The position numbers and the translations under genes are program-made. 64,000 nucleotides of DNA, taken from NCBI GenBank assembly GCA_034769895.1, contig CM068367.1:86109654-86173653 (forward strand). Direction: 5' to 3'. Positions 45,435-58,351 of this stretch are shown one piece after another. This stretch comes from Magicicada septendecula. Its lineage: Eukaryota > Arthropoda > Insecta > Hemiptera > Cicadidae. The notes beneath the pieces are model-generated. The model ran no database searches. It worked only from the letters and a program-made list of their open reading frames with translations, and had not been told where the DNA came from. Each line of letters opens with the position of its first letter. Within the stretch, counting starts at the first letter, position 1.

Positions 45435-45690
45435 CCCATTATGTCTGTGGATGTGTTTTGAACTTGCCACACAGAAATTGTAGAGTATTATTTTATCTGT
45501 AAAGTGAACATCAGATGTACCCATATCATGAAAATTGAAAACAACTTTGTGAAATTGGACCAAACAATGGATAATGTAACGGGTCTTTTTTCAAAGTTCA
45601 TATTGGACGGTATAGCAGCAATGAAGACGATCAGAGTGACAGTATGGTGGTAACAGTCAAGAAAACATTGTCTAGTGGGTGGTAGACCTG
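45435..45690 (+). pseudogene. IS630/Tc1-mariner-type transposase remnant, last part
   Basis: Continues the transposase cut at 33038. Frames read HVMKIENNFVKLDQTMDNVT-like residues, then an acidic serine-rich tail (SNEDDQSDSM, about 45620), as at the C terminus of the same insect transposase family. Support comes from position and composition more than from strong motifs. Confidence 0.45.
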
Positions 45691-47240
45691 AGCTAAATAT
45701 TTGTAATTGTGTAATAAAGTGAATTCTATATTATTTATATAGTTTTAGTCTAATTGTTGCATTAATATAGTGTCTTCGGTACTGGACAGATTGTAAAGGT
45801 ATTTATCAAATTTAAATATACCCGCCCAAAATCTTACCTACCTTCTTGATGTATCCTCGCACCTACCTTATTTCAATAGCAATTTCAGGATCGCCAACAT
45901 ATTTTTTGGTTAATATGTAAACCGTGACACTCTGCCCCTTAAAAAAAACACTTGACTATTTTAACACTTTGTTCCATGGTCTCAGAAGATTCTAAGCTCG
46001 TTAGGCGAGAATTTAATGATGGAAATAGATTAAGGTCGCAGCGCAATAATTACATCCAACACGTGGTCGAATAGAAATTACTTGAATTTTCATTTTTTCT
46101 TTGAAATTTCAACAGGCTTTACCCCGATATACAAGGTGATTATTAAATCATCCAACATGGAACATCCATGATCATTAATTAGACAAGATTACGTTACTTA
46201 ACTCTCAAAGCAAACCAGTACTTCTTTCACGCTCTCACTCACTCTTGTAAAGCCCCCCTTAGTTTCGAGCTCTCATTGCGTTCTGAATCTATTGTTTAAT
46301 ACTGGGTACATGTTAGTTGATTGCTGTCTGGTCGATTTAAGTACTTATCTGGATACGTTAATCCACATGTGGAGTCATCTCTTGTAGTTCACTTTTGTTG
46401 CACTCACTAAACTGTTAACTGTCAGCTAAATTTGGACGATTACTTTTGATACTTGAAGACACTTATTTCGCACTGTTCTATATGCATTTTTCACTGTTGA
46501 GAGGCCTAAATTGATTTTGTCCGCGGACTTGGGTTAAACACACCCATACAGGTTGAATATTTTGTTCGAACAGGAAGATGGTGACGACTGTTTGTACTAT
46601 ACAAAGGCTGGTCACGTGGTACTCCTTCCACACCAGTTGAAATCATCTCGAAGATTCTGGAATAATGTAGAAGCTCTATTGCGCCTCCGTATTATACAAA
46701 CTTGTTTACGTCATGATATTGTTGTGACGTCAGATCTAATATAAAATTTTGTGCCTATATATGGCTCGGTTTATAGCTAAAAGATTACGGCTCCTACATC
46801 ACTCTGGCTGATTCATGCCACCCCACTTTCGAAAGACATATTTTATTTAGTTTTACCCAGATTAATTATTACACCATATGAAATAATTTGGTTCCCTTTT
46901 TGTACTGTCACAAGATGGCCTACACACAAAATCATTTCACATCCGAGCCTGTTATTGTTTTACTTATTCATCAAATGAAGATGCAAGTGTGTACTGATAA
47001 CTATGTATTACTATGTTTTCGCTGAATCATTATTCAACATACTGAAAAACACATTTAATTTCTGATGTTTGATTTCAGTTTGGCGGAAAATTACGTATAC
47101 AGATCACCAACAGGTACCCACAAGCTTGTTATACACACAACATTACTAAGCCATTGTTTACCAAATAACAGCAGTAAGCCTATTAAACATTACGTAACTC
47201 GATAAAATGTTTATATTTTTTATTTTTTTTATATAGCCTA
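45691..47240. other. Unassigned intronic DNA
   Basis: I recognise no gene. GTGACACTCTGCCCCTTAAA at about 45926-45945 looks like the inverse of a polypurine tract plus LTR start, which hints at an old minus-strand LTR element, but no partner repeat is visible. Confidence 0.35.
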
Positions 47241-47330
47241 AAGGTACCATATAATGTTATTGTTTATATTCTTAAAGCGATCGATTTCGGTCACAGACCA
47301 TCGTCAGGTTATATAGCACATTTGTTCACA
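47240..47330 (-). repeat. Old Penelope-like 3' end with degenerate hammerhead core
   Basis: On the minus strand, 47307-47285 reads CTGACGA, one T, GGTC-TGT-GACC, GAAA: the same core order as the ribozymes near 38.1 and 39.7 kb, including the extra T. Stem I does not close with the flanks, so it is probably inactive. No endonuclease frame is nearby. Confidence 0.4.
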
Positions 47331-47884
47331 ATATTATAAAACTTATAATATATTAATGTATTAAAAAACAGAATAGAGTTTTTTAACACTATATAACCTT
47401 CAGGCTATATAAAAAGAAGACAAAAAATAAAAAATTGAATTATAGGTACCATTAATAAAAAACAATAAGTGTAAGTATAAAATACATCACATTATCATTA
47501 GTTAAAATGTTTATAGTTTCCTGCCTGTTATGTCAAATGCTTATTTCGTTTTATAAAGCTATGTGTATTGTATTTGGTATTTGTATGTAACTACAAGTAC
47601 TCTATGTAGTTCAGACTGTGTATAGATAGGTAAAACATTTTGTCTTATATATATTTTTATCAAAAATCACCCACAACTTGTTTTTATGTTCTGCACATTA
47701 ATTCCGAGTTTTCTGGTTTTCTTAATGACTATTGTGGTGAAAAATTAGTCTCTTTTATCACACAGTTTGGTACCCAAACTAATTACACACCCAATTACTC
47801 CAGTTAAAATGATCCCTCATTGTAGTTCCGAACAAGAACAAACATTAAATATACAGCTGTATGATTCATTTTAAATCATTTGAA

Positions 47885-50199
47885 TAGCATGGTAAACGAA
47901 GACAAAATTTCGACAAATTTGTGCAAAAATTTCGATCAGGATGAAAATTTGGATTTAGGTAGCTAAAGATGTATACTTTAAAATAAGAAAACCTTACCAT
48001 CACGGCGGGACCCCGTTTCCGGGAAAATCGATCGGAAAAGTCGTGATTGTCGGTTTTCTTCACGTAATTGTTTAAATAATGAAAATAAAGCAAAATGTTT
48101 CAAATAAATGTTGTAGCTTATGATTGTATCTACAAATTTTGTCTAAACAATTTTTTGATATCTGAATTAGTTTACGAGATATAGACGATTTTCCACGACC
48201 TTCCGCCGCGCGTACGCTTTTTTAGCGTTCGTTTTTCTGTTATAGTCATTTAAAAAATGGAAATAGCGAAAAATGTTTCAAATGAATGTTGTAGCTCGTG
48301 ATTTTCTCTACAAAACTGGTTCAAAATATTTTTTGATATATTAATGTGTTACAAAGATAATGCCGATTTTCCACTTACACCTCTCGTCATTTTTTCCTTT
48401 TTTGATATATAGCTTCTAAAAAATGAAAATTTGTAAAAAACAAGAATGTTACTGTGGTACCTCATACTTTCACCTACAAAACTTGTCTAAACAATTTTTC
48501 GATCCATTAATTTGTTTCCGAGATATAAACGATTTTCCACGACCTTCCGCCGTGCGTCAGCCTTTTCAGCGTTCATTTTCCGTCCTACTCATTTAAAATA
48601 TGGAAATAGCGAAACACTTGTATATGAATCTTGTAGTTCGTGATTTTCTCAGCAAGACTGGTTAAAAAAGTTTTTTTAAATATTAATGCCTTACGGAGAT
48701 AACGCCGATTTTCCACTTACACCTCTCGTCATTTTTTCCTTTTTTGGTATATAGCTTCTAAAAAATGAAAATTTGTAAAAAACAAGAATGTTACTGTGGT
48801 ACCTCATACTTTTACCTACACAATTTATGTAGTAAAATGTAAGATAGATGTGGGGGAATCTCGGCACCTTAAGGGTTAGTAGCTACTTTTATGTTTGTTT
48901 CTTAAATTCTGTAAGGAAAATGATCAATGTAATTGTTTGTATAAACTATTCCGAATATTATAATCATTGTTAACGCAAACTGTTTATTATAAAAAAAATA
49001 ATAACCTTAAAATGTCAGCTATGTAACAATCATGCGACAACAAGACTGACTAACTTCCCGGCTGTTTAAGGTCCTGCGCCTGCGTGGTCCCTGAGTGCAC
49101 CATGTCACGCCGCCTGGCGTTGCGCGCTCAAATACCAAGGTCGATTTTTTCCCTGACACCTGCATTTTCACCTCACTTAGTAGGCCCTCTCATTTCTACC
49201 TTTACAATAGGTATATTCTCTGTATAGGTGCGATCTCTCTTGTGTGCATTCTGTAATATGCTCTAAAATTTTCAAACAAAAATATTCATTTTGGAAAAAG
49301 TTGTATTTATTTTACTAAAATATGGCCAGTTTTGGTACCTATGCATAATAATTTAGCATAATTTAAAAAATATTACGTGTACTGAAAAAATGTTTAATCC
49401 TTTCGAAAGAGTACTTATAAGCACATTTTTATTGATTTTGATTAATTCACATTGAAAATATTGATAAATGAATTCCGGAAAAAACACTTAAAAATAAGAA
49501 TGGAAAACAACCCAAACTTCGACGCAAGATCATTTTTCCCCCTTAACAGTAATCCTTTTCTCGTTTTAATATTATTATTATACAAACATTAAAGAAAGTA
49601 AATCCAGAAGGAATTTTCATTCTGATGATTTTCAAAAAAGTTGTGACAAAATACGAAATTTCTGTTCATCAGATGTAGTTGCCCATTTTTAAACACATTT
49701 TTGTATATGATAAATTCTTTAATGAAATATGTAAATATATTCACGTGAAAGCTGAGGTTTTCTCTATGTCCTTTGTCATTTTCAAAATTTTCCGACTTCG
49801 ATAAATATCCCAAATTATCGATTAATTAATCACATGTTTGAAAATTTTCCTATTTTGGAGATGCGCGCGCATCCACCAGTAGTATAGCGAGAGTACGTGG
49901 AAAATCGTTTATATCTCGTAAACTAATTCAGATATCGAAAAATTGTTTAGACAAAATTTGTAGATAAAATCATAAGCTACAAGATTTATTTGAAACGTTT
50001 TGCTTTATTTTCATTATTTAAACAATTACGTGAAGAAAACCGACAATCACGACTTTTCCGATCGATTTTCCCGGAAACGGGGTCCCGCCGCGATGGTAAG
50101 GTTTTCTTATTTTAAAGTATACATCTTTAGCTACATAAATCCAAATTTTCATCCTGATCGAAATTTTTGTTCAGGCAAATGTCTTCGTTTACCATGCTA
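47885..50199. mobile_element. 2.3-kb non-autonomous element with about 310-bp inverted repeats
   Basis: The ends TAGCATGGTAAACGAAGAC and its inverse begin inverted arms at 47885-48200 and 49885-50199 that stay well matched. The middle has no transposase frame. It contains two tandem units of about 350 bp (48190-48540 and 48540-48835) whose parts, such as 'gattttccacgaccttccgccg' cut to sub-units, also echo the inner end of the arms. GAA occurs on both outer sides and could be a 3-bp target duplication. Superfamily unknown. Confidence 0.75.
48190..48835. repeat. Tandem repeat of about 350 bp inside the 47.9-50.2 kb element
   Basis: Two units share 'ccacgaccttccgccg', 'gattttccacttacacctct', 'cgtcattttttcc' and 'aacaagaatgttactgtgg' in the same order. 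Within each unit, related 'fold and cut' segments recur at half-unit spacing, suggesting older duplication. Confidence 0.75.
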
Positions 50200-50399
50200 G
50201 AAGTGAATTCTAAATTGGTTAGAATAGGCTGCACCAGTACGCTAGCACCCGCTGAAAGTGTGGTGCACAGGGCTGATAATCAATAAGGGAACTGGCTAAT
50301 ATTTTCAGCTTAAAGTGGAATATAAAAGTATTTTTTTCTGCTTAAATATTTCATATAATCAGTGCATTTCTGTAAAATGGTAACTGAATAACAACAAAC

Positions 50400-50573
50400 C
50401 TGGACATTAGTGGCGCTCTGATTGCAGGCAATTAGCAAACAGGTCGCACAAGCTTGGTCTTCTGTCTGTGTGCGGAAGTGTAATTTCACAGCTTCACTGT
50501 CTGGCCCATTGCTGTCGATGAGAAGCTGCCTCAAAACGTCCACTGGCCTTGAGATCATTAAAATTTCTGCTCC
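50400..50573 (-). CDS. Nup155: Nup155 exon B
   Basis: A 174-bp (58-codon) exon in phase 0 at both ends, with acceptor GTTTAG right of 50573 and donor GTTTGT left of 50400. It encodes SRPVDVLRQLLIDSNGPDSE and then HFRTQTEDQACATCLLIACN. These match the Nup155 segment 'R-P-V-D-x-L-R-x-L-L' plus 'E-D-Q-A-C-A-T-C-L' that follows the beta-propeller. It joins exon A and exon C without frame loss. The 29.7-kb intron on its 3' side holds most of the window's transposons. Confidence 0.93.
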
Positions 50574-50829
50574 CTAAACAATGAATAACAACCTGACAAA
50601 CATTGCTGTACACTATTCAGAGTCCTGAGAGATTATCAACTGAACATGTTTTAGCTGGATTGAATTTTGTTGTTTTCACAAAAATATTTATCCATATAAA
50701 AATAATTTTAAAACAGACTTTCAATCATATAATTTTCTCATGTCCAGTGAGCAGAGAATATGTTTTAGTTACAGAGTAAGAATTCAGAATTTTTGTATTA
50801 TTTTTATATGAGAGATGTTTGGAAAGTAA

Positions 50830-51660
50830 ACACAGTGTCCAAAAAAAAAATTGTTCTAAATCATTTTTTTTGTGACGCCTGGTCACACCATCAGAACATA
50901 CCTTTATTTTCCAGTGTAGAGACCTTGGACTTGAATGCACTTGATAAGTTGGGTCAAATACTGGGCTGTGCAATGGAAGGACCAAAACTTTCCACTCTGA
51001 ATATCTCCAGTAACTCCTGTGTAATGATGTGACCAGTATGTGTATGGTTATTAACGTGTATAGACAAACTCTTCATATCAAATTCATGTTTGTTTTGTAC
51101 TGCTTGATGCCGATTTTTCAGTCTCGCAGTAAGTAGCAGTATTTATAGTGTCGCCTTGAGGCAAACACTTGATGAAAAGTGGGGCAATTCCTGTCCAGAC
51201 AATGGCTGCAATGACATTGCGTACTGATGGTGATATTTTGAAATTTTGCTGATGGTGAATGTGTGTGTGGCATCATTGCCCTGACTGTCATTTATCCCCA
51301 GGTGTATGGTGCAATACCCACATTTCACCTCCTGTCAAATGGAGTCCAGAACACTGTCATTTTGATGTTCACAACATGTGAAGAATAGTGCACCATTTTT
51401 CTGGTAACTCTGTTAGCAATTTTAGCACCCAATGTGCACATAGTTTTTGGTATCCTGTAACCATTACATAAAGAACAGTTCTAGTCATTTTTGTTCATGG
51501 GATCATTGAATGGTTATCATCTATGACAATGATGTTTAAATGGTTTCATCAGTTAAAAGAATTGGTCTTTCACTTCTTCATTCACGATGAACACCAATTC
51601 TACCAATTTTACATTCACAACACCTCTTTGCCATGTTTTGCCTGTTCATAATGTCCCATG
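50830..51660 (-). pseudogene. Mariner transposase remnant
   Basis: Minus-strand frames in order: CECKIGRIGVHRE at about 51620, then GYQKLCAHWVLKLLTE at about 51440. PQGDTINTATYCET is at about 51140 (the 'P-x-G-x-T-I-N-A-x-x-Y-C' block), and HIITQELLEIFRVESFGPS at about 51010. Many stops and shifts, and the catalytic residues cannot be followed. An old mariner copy in the intron between exons B and C, unlike either mariner at 16.5 or 42.2 kb. Confidence 0.7.
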
Positions 51661-54450
51661 AGTATAAAAATAGAATCCCCACGGCGTTTATTAATAATTT
51701 TAATTGCGTCTGTATTTCGTGTGGACGGTGTTTTGTCGTCTGCTTGCATCTCCGACGTTCGAATGTGCATCGCCGCGCGTTCTGTTGACCAAAAGTTGAA
51801 ACTCCGGATCAGCTGTTGGTTGTTCAATGATACCCGCGGCTGGTCCAACTTTTGAGCAGTCACATTCCAGATTCCGTCATACACGCTTTGATACTCTGGC
51901 GGCAAAAAAACCCTCTGTTAAGTCTCATCTTTATTTCCCACTATAGGCAAGTAGACTTTAAAGAGCCTCTGGTAAGTTTCTTTAATTATACATTGTTATT
52001 TTATAAAGGGGAAATGTGTTTAAAAAGGTTTATTGGTTGGACGAATTCGGATTACAAACGCGTGTGTGGTTCTGTACTTGCACTAGCTTGAATGCACGCC
52101 ACGTGGCAAATTTTTCAGTAATAGCTTTGATATTAATTTATAAATAGAATTAATCAATTGTTCGTTCTTATTAATTGAGATGTCATAAAGTAAAATGTGC
52201 CAATGAAATATTAACAAAACAGCTACAGATTGATAAGAAACTAATGTAATTCATGCCACGTGGTGAGGTGTTAGACGAGAGCAACTACTATTATGATATA
52301 CTGACAATAATTGTTTGAATGGGAATTGATTATGGTTTTGCAGTGGCACAATTTAATTGTTAATTGCTATTTAAATTTAATTATTGAAATCCGGGTTAGT
52401 AACGTCTTTGTAATCGAAAGTCTAGTACTTAATAGGGTATGGTATATGTGCGGTTCTAAGGTCGAGTGAAGGTGTGTTGAGGGTTATTTTTTACGACTAC
52501 TTCCTACAGAAAACCTGTGTTCTAGGGTTCCCGATCCAGTCAAGGGTTTGAGGGCTATACGATGGTGATATCTCCAACTTTCACCATCGGCTGAGCGATG
52601 CTGTCTGGCTCCCCATGTTCGCCGTCGGAAACTCACAATGGGACCCGAACTTATTCCCTGGAGAAGTCTGAACTCCGGGACGAGCAGCCAGTTGAACGTC
52701 TGTAACAGTAACAATCGTCTACCCTCCTCATCATGAGGTAACAACTGAACATCAGGTGAAAATTTTCCTTTTATTCAAGCTCGAACTTCATGACATACTT
52801 TACTGTGAACACAAGTAATATCATAAAAGTAAAATTACATTTCTGCTTGTACTTAACTTGCAGTTAGTGCATCGAACGATCAGAACCGAACATGCCCGTT
52901 TATGATGTGCACGGTTATAGCAGAGTGCTATTAAAATGTATTTATTAATAAGTTCAATAATTGTATTGCGGGGCTAGGAGGCATCTCCAGACGATTGTTC
53001 TTTTCATCTATACCTTTTTTAGTTAATTCGTTTACATCCAGCTGAACTGACGTGTCGTGTGCTTTCATGATTTACCATGCCAGGGTTTCCTATGCAATAG
53101 TCTAAATGGTTTGTCCGTTACCTTTTAAATTGCCTTACCCTTTTTGGTTGCAAACTTTACTGAACTTCCGTATTTTTTCATTTTTTTTAATAATTAATTC
53201 TGGAATTCTCCTCCGTTTGTTTCATTTCGCGGGTTCATGTTAGTACAAGAGGTGCATGTCGAAGCATGCGGTATGCTGTTGGTCATATTCAAATCTGAGT
53301 GTAATTACTATAGTAAATTCCAGTATTATACCCTAGCCTTTAATTTTCTGATTTGTCTTTTATATACTTTAATTATTCATATTTCTGAATTTCGGTTTAC
53401 AATCGGGCTGTTTATGCTTGCAACCTTGTCAGTCCTGGGTTGTCACTGCTCTAGTGTTATATGAATTTAACTTGCGTATGTATCATTTATTAGTTATGAA
53501 AAGGCACAAAAAATTTACATGCATTAATGGCTGTCATGCTGTTTGTTGAGTTATTGAATTAAGTGTTAATTATCTGTAAAGCATAGACAGATTTAAATGG
53601 TAATGATTAATTATTGCTGAGAGGATACTGATGTGTTTTATTTAAATGAACCTTACTTAATAAGTAGCATAGCCCCATTCGTGGGAAGTATATGGAATAT
53701 GTAACTATTGTTGATAGGTCATTTTTGAGACTTAAGGTAAATTAATTTGTCAATTGTTAAAGCCACTTGAAGAGTATATATAAAATAATTAATCATTGTT
53801 CAGAAATCACTTGTAGTATTTAATATGAATTTTACTGTTAATTGTTGTTGCTATGTTGTTTAATTGACCATTGATGTTTTATTTCTAGAAGGCTTTATAT
53901 ATGTTAATGTTATTGTAGAGTGACCCTAGAAGATATTGTTATTGAATATATATATATATATATAATATGTATAAATGCTGTTCATACGTAAGATCACACA
54001 CAAAAATAAAATGCTGTTATGTTAAATGGAGTTTCATTGCAAGTCCTGTCACTCTGAGCTCAGTGTATTTTATGCTTCCGTCTAGGCCACGTGCCTAGTC
54101 TTAAAATTTACGGGACACCCCTCAAAAAAAATTCAAAAACTTTGGGGGAATAAGGCGTCTCAATAATCATGGTATCTTACCACAAACATACAAAATGACA
54201 AATGAATTTAGGAGAAGTTACAACTTTTCTTGTAAAGAAGTAGAATAATTGAACACATTTCACACATGATGGAATTTGGAATTGACATGGCTGTTTTAAA
54301 TACACCCTACAACTACAACAGTGCAGAATGGAATTTTGATGAAGTGTTGTATCATGCACATCTGTACCAGACAGCAGTACAGCCAACTTCTTCTTCTGGT
54401 AGTACCTATCTGTTTCGGATGTTGGATATCATACAGACTATTTTAACTTT
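51661..54450. other. Nup155 intron, unassigned
   Basis: No gene is supported. 52480-52745 is GC-richer than its surroundings, with an open minus-strand frame (RRTWGARQHRSADGESWRYH) that looks like retrotransposon 3' sequence but matches no family I can name. A (TA)n run lies at 53945-53963. Confidence 0.45.
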
Positions 54451-54756
54451 CTATACTGCTGCACGGAATAAGTCAGTTGTATTCATGCCAAACCAGGTCC
54501 TTAAATTTCTCAGCCAAGAGATTCTCGGTCGCCCAACTCCTCTCTTTCCAAGTAATTTTCCCTGTAGTACGGACTGCAATAACTGAAATCTCTGTCCATT
54601 TCTCATGAGATGTCCCAGATACTGAAGCTTTCTTATCTTCACTGTGTTAATGGTTTCTTTCCTCATCTTTCTAAGAACTTCAACATTAGTTATATGTGCT
54701 GTCCATGAAATGCTCAGTATTCTACAGTAAAGCCACATTTTGAAACAGCCAACCAC
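54451..54756 (-). pseudogene. Non-LTR retrotransposon (LINE) reverse transcriptase end
   Basis: A 101-residue minus-strand frame, MWLYCRILSISWTAHITNVE through KIRKLQYLGHLMRNGQRF and KRGVGRPRISWLRNLRTWFG. This is the characteristic C-terminal tail of insect RTE/L2-like reverse transcriptases ('W-R-R-M-L-x-I-S-W', 'K-L-x-Y-L-G-H-x-x-R', 'G-K-R-x-x-G-R-x-R-x-S-W'). Only this end is preserved; the core and 5' end are absent. Confidence 0.85.
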
Positions 54757-55227
54757 AAAACAATAATTTCCTTTGCATTTTTACTAGCACTGTATCTCTA
54801 CTTTCTGACTGTCCCTCATATTTCAAGTGCTCCTTAAAAATATTTGTATACATTGAGTATTCAGTAAGAGTAACAATGTTTTGGGGTGTAACATATGTTT
54901 GATTTGTACGAACTAGTACCGAAGGCAGTAAACTAACATATACATACTAAGCAATTATTATGTTATTCACAATTATATAAATTTCTTTTCCATGTATGTA
55001 ACTATATTGCACTTGCTGAAGAATTCTCATATAATTGCAAATAATATAATATTATCATGCAAGAATCTAGGAACTTTTGTACTCATATAATTGCAAAAAT
55101 CTAGTTTCTATTATAAAGAAGATGAGCGATTATTACAGTTAACACACGTGTGGGTGTATTGCAAATTATATCTCTATTTCTATCCACATTAGCTATAATT
55201 TGGCATCTTCAGGGGACGCGTACTTAC
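54757..55227. other. Nup155 intron between LINE scrap and exon A
   Basis: AT-rich with no genes or repeats recognised. Confidence 0.5.
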
Positions 55228-55475
55228 CTGTGGTGTGAGCACAACAAATTTTTTAGCCGGCTCATAGTGCTGTCTGACGACAAGTGGCGGCTGCTCACAC
55301 AGAGCCATGTTAGGCGGTTCTGCTACTTTCATCTCCCTCAGAGCCCAAACAATGCCGTCCAAAGGTACAACACTCTGCTGTTCACACAGCGTCGGATGCA
55401 ACGGAAATATTTCACCACTAAGACACCACACTTTGTCTTGGTTATTACCAGGCGATGTAACCAAAAGGAGGTTGC
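55228..55475 (-). CDS. Nup155: Nup155 exon A (end of beta-propeller region)
   Basis: A 248-bp exon with acceptor TATTTTCAG right of 55475 and donor GTAAGT left of 55228. After two bases completing a split codon it encodes 82 residues: NLLLVTSPGNNQDKVWCLSG ... VPLDGIVWALREMK ... PPLVVRQHYEPAKKFVVLTP. This follows the Nup155 pattern 'D-x-x-W-C', 'D-G-x-x-W-A-L' and 'P-x-V-V-x-Q-H-x-x-P-x-K-K-F-V-x-L'. It ends in phase 0 at a glutamine and continues with exon B. The upstream exons coding for the rest of the propeller are not in the 8.5 kb to the right. Confidence 0.93.
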
Positions 55476-58351
55476 CTGAAAATAAATATGTGTACGTATT
55501 GGAATTATTATGTTACCAACAAACAAAAACCAATTAAAATGATTCTATGACTTGATGTTATTAAATAAATAGGAACTATCTATTTCAGCAACATGGTGAA
55601 AATATTTTTTTACTACTACAAATGTCCGAATTTTACATTTTGATACTATAAAATGTTTCATAAAAAAATAATGCGACCCATTTGTTTACACGCTTTGTAG
55701 AAGCGTATTATATAATTCATGGTCTGGTTAAATAATTTACAATTAATCAATTTTCTACAGTAATTTCTAACCTGAGGTATATCTACCCCCTACGGACATG
55801 TGATTGGCCAGTCAAAGAAATCACAATTAGGAGACATTTAGTAACTCATTATAGAGGACGAGTGGGATGTTTGACCAGTAAATATACAAACAGTCAAAAC
55901 ACATACCTCTTTTACTGTAGTAACAGGAGTGGGTAAGTTCATAAGGAGGAATAAGGAGTAGACAGATGCTGCCAAATCTGAGGGTTACACATCCTATCCA
56001 TCAGCTAGTCCATGGATTTGAGAGTTATAGCAAAATTGAAAGTTAAGGGCATGGAAATGCACAAAACGCTTATGGTCAGAGGGGAAAGGCGATGTGAGAA
56101 GAGAATTGTTGTTATCAGCGATGGTGCAGCCAACCTATGGATATCATTTCTAATAGTAACAAAAACTCGGGACTGTTCAGGTTTGTTTGTAAATGTGTCA
56201 CCACAAATCGCTATCTGTGTGTGTACCTACAGTCACACAGCTGGCTTTGAAAAAAGAATTATACGTTTGTTTCCGATGGAAATCAAATAATAATAGGAAT
56301 AATAATATTGTAATTGTATTACTATACAAATCAAGCAAATGATATGTACTGTTCACACATATCAGAATGTTTTATAAACATATCTGAGTGTTGTTTGGTT
56401 CTGTCATTGTGTACTGCTGAGACATAAAAAACTACAGTCCTTCTGACCGTTCTTATCGCAATGGAATCTGCAAACTGTTCACTTCCACTCCTTAATTACA
56501 CTCTACTATCTCTACAGTTTATCATTACATAAAGGAACGTGTTCTTCATGTTAATTAAATTGCAAGAATCTTTTTAATCCTGGACAACAAAAAACTGTTT
56601 ATTATTACTTCCCGTGCTTGACTATGAATAACTTTCCAGTCTTTACTAGTTGAAAGAGAAGTATCCATTTTAACAAATCTTGTTATTGGATGATAACACA
56701 AATAATTACGATAATACATAATTACAGAATAAAAACTACCAATAGAAATTAACTAAAAAATTAAATAACTAATAAAACTGAGTGACTGTAAAACAACGAT
56801 ACAATTAATAATAAAGTGAAATAATATTAACAAATGCAAGACTGAGATAGTACGTCACACAGTAACTAACAATATACAGGTAACTAAAACATCACACGCA
56901 AGTTGGCAACACATTCATTTGTATAGCAGTTGATTCTTTGTTACAATCCCGCCATTCACAATTTCAAAGCGGACTCGTCCCTCCATAATTGGTTTCTGCG
57001 CATATGCCCTTAACTTTCAATTTTACTGTACCTTGCACTTTTTGAAGCTGATTTGTGGGAAGGCTCCAAACAAGCATGCATACGTGGGACATATGACATG
57101 AAAAATTGTAAGTTATTAAATTAAAATTTTTACAATAAAAAACACAATTTATATTGTCATGTTTGTTATTTATCGTAACAAATTATATTATAAATGGTCA
57201 TCTCATCAACTGCACTTTTAAATGTATTACCAACTGTTTCTGTGACGATTTCATTAATTAAAAATAAAATAAATAATAAAATAGGAAATATAAAAGCTGA
57301 GAAATTTAAATTTTAATAAATCGCACATTTAAACTAATTTTATATCACTACCATAAATCATAATAATATTTAATAAAGAGATTAAATGGCAAAAAAGTAA
57401 TGCAAGTGTAAAGATAGGGAAACCCTTTATTAATTTTACCCTGCATAGACATGCACCTCCCGGAATTAACCTGAATACCGACCCATAAACAAACTAATAA
57501 TCCTTGTAAATTGATATTAAATAAATAAATAAACAAGAACACAGTAGTGTACTATAATAAATTCTGTAATAAAGAATATATTCGGATAATTAAAAGGTCA
57601 AACTTTAATCCCTTAAATAGAGAAGAAAGGTGGAACTATTTTGTTGCGATGCGTAAACTCCGCGCAGTTAACTAACCCGTCCTAACATAGTAATTCAATC
57701 GAGATGGAGCGCTCTCGTAGTAAACACACGCTTGAACCATGTCCCAAAGTACGACAATATGTTTTTTAATTTAGAGTACAGCTATAACAATGTGCAGCGG
57801 AAAGTAGTGGCAAATTAGTATGCTAATAAGTTTAAATGTAATCTATAAAACCAAAAGGAATAAATAACTGTGTGAGGGATGACATCTCATTTTGTCTAAT
57901 TTGTAATATCTCAATGTTGGTAAAAAATAATAAGGTACGAGGTACCTAAAGTGAGAACTTTTATAAACAATAATGTGACGTGCATTTCTGCGACAAACAA
58001 CAACATTTACGGCACTTATACTACTAACGATGCTTAACTACGAGACTTCTGAGGACCTCAACCCTACTTCATTATGAACTAATCACTTCAGGAACATCAG
58101 CAGGAAAGTAAACTCCACTAAAGATCAACCGTTGACGAACACCACAAGGACCAAGGACCCGGACATCGAGTAAACTTCTGGATATCACAGGTGACACGGA
58201 GACTTGTCCTCCGTGATTAATTAAAATTCTAACAAATGAATTGTTAAAGACAGTTTAAATAAATATATAAAGACTTTAATGATAATCACTTTATAAAATG
58301 TAGTATGTCTTACGAATCAAAAATATTTGTAGTAGCAAGTAATGCTTATGT
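55476..58351. other. Nup155 intron upstream of exon A
   Basis: No host exon found. A 20-bp inverted pair (AAAATTGAAAGTTAAGGGCA at about 56031-56050 and its inverse at about 57008-57027) may mark an old 1-kb inverted-repeat element. The rest is AT-rich and unassigned. 58020-58260 resembles LTR-type leader DNA in composition only. Confidence 0.4.

Noticed and set aside
45926..45960. Polypurine tract and LTR start on the minus strand
   Set aside because: No second repeat, coding region or target duplication could be found nearby.
52484..52744. Arginine-rich minus-strand frame as a host exon
   Set aside because: No splice sites or recognised motif. GC-rich composition and residue pattern suggest retrotransposon tail sequence, but I cannot name the family.
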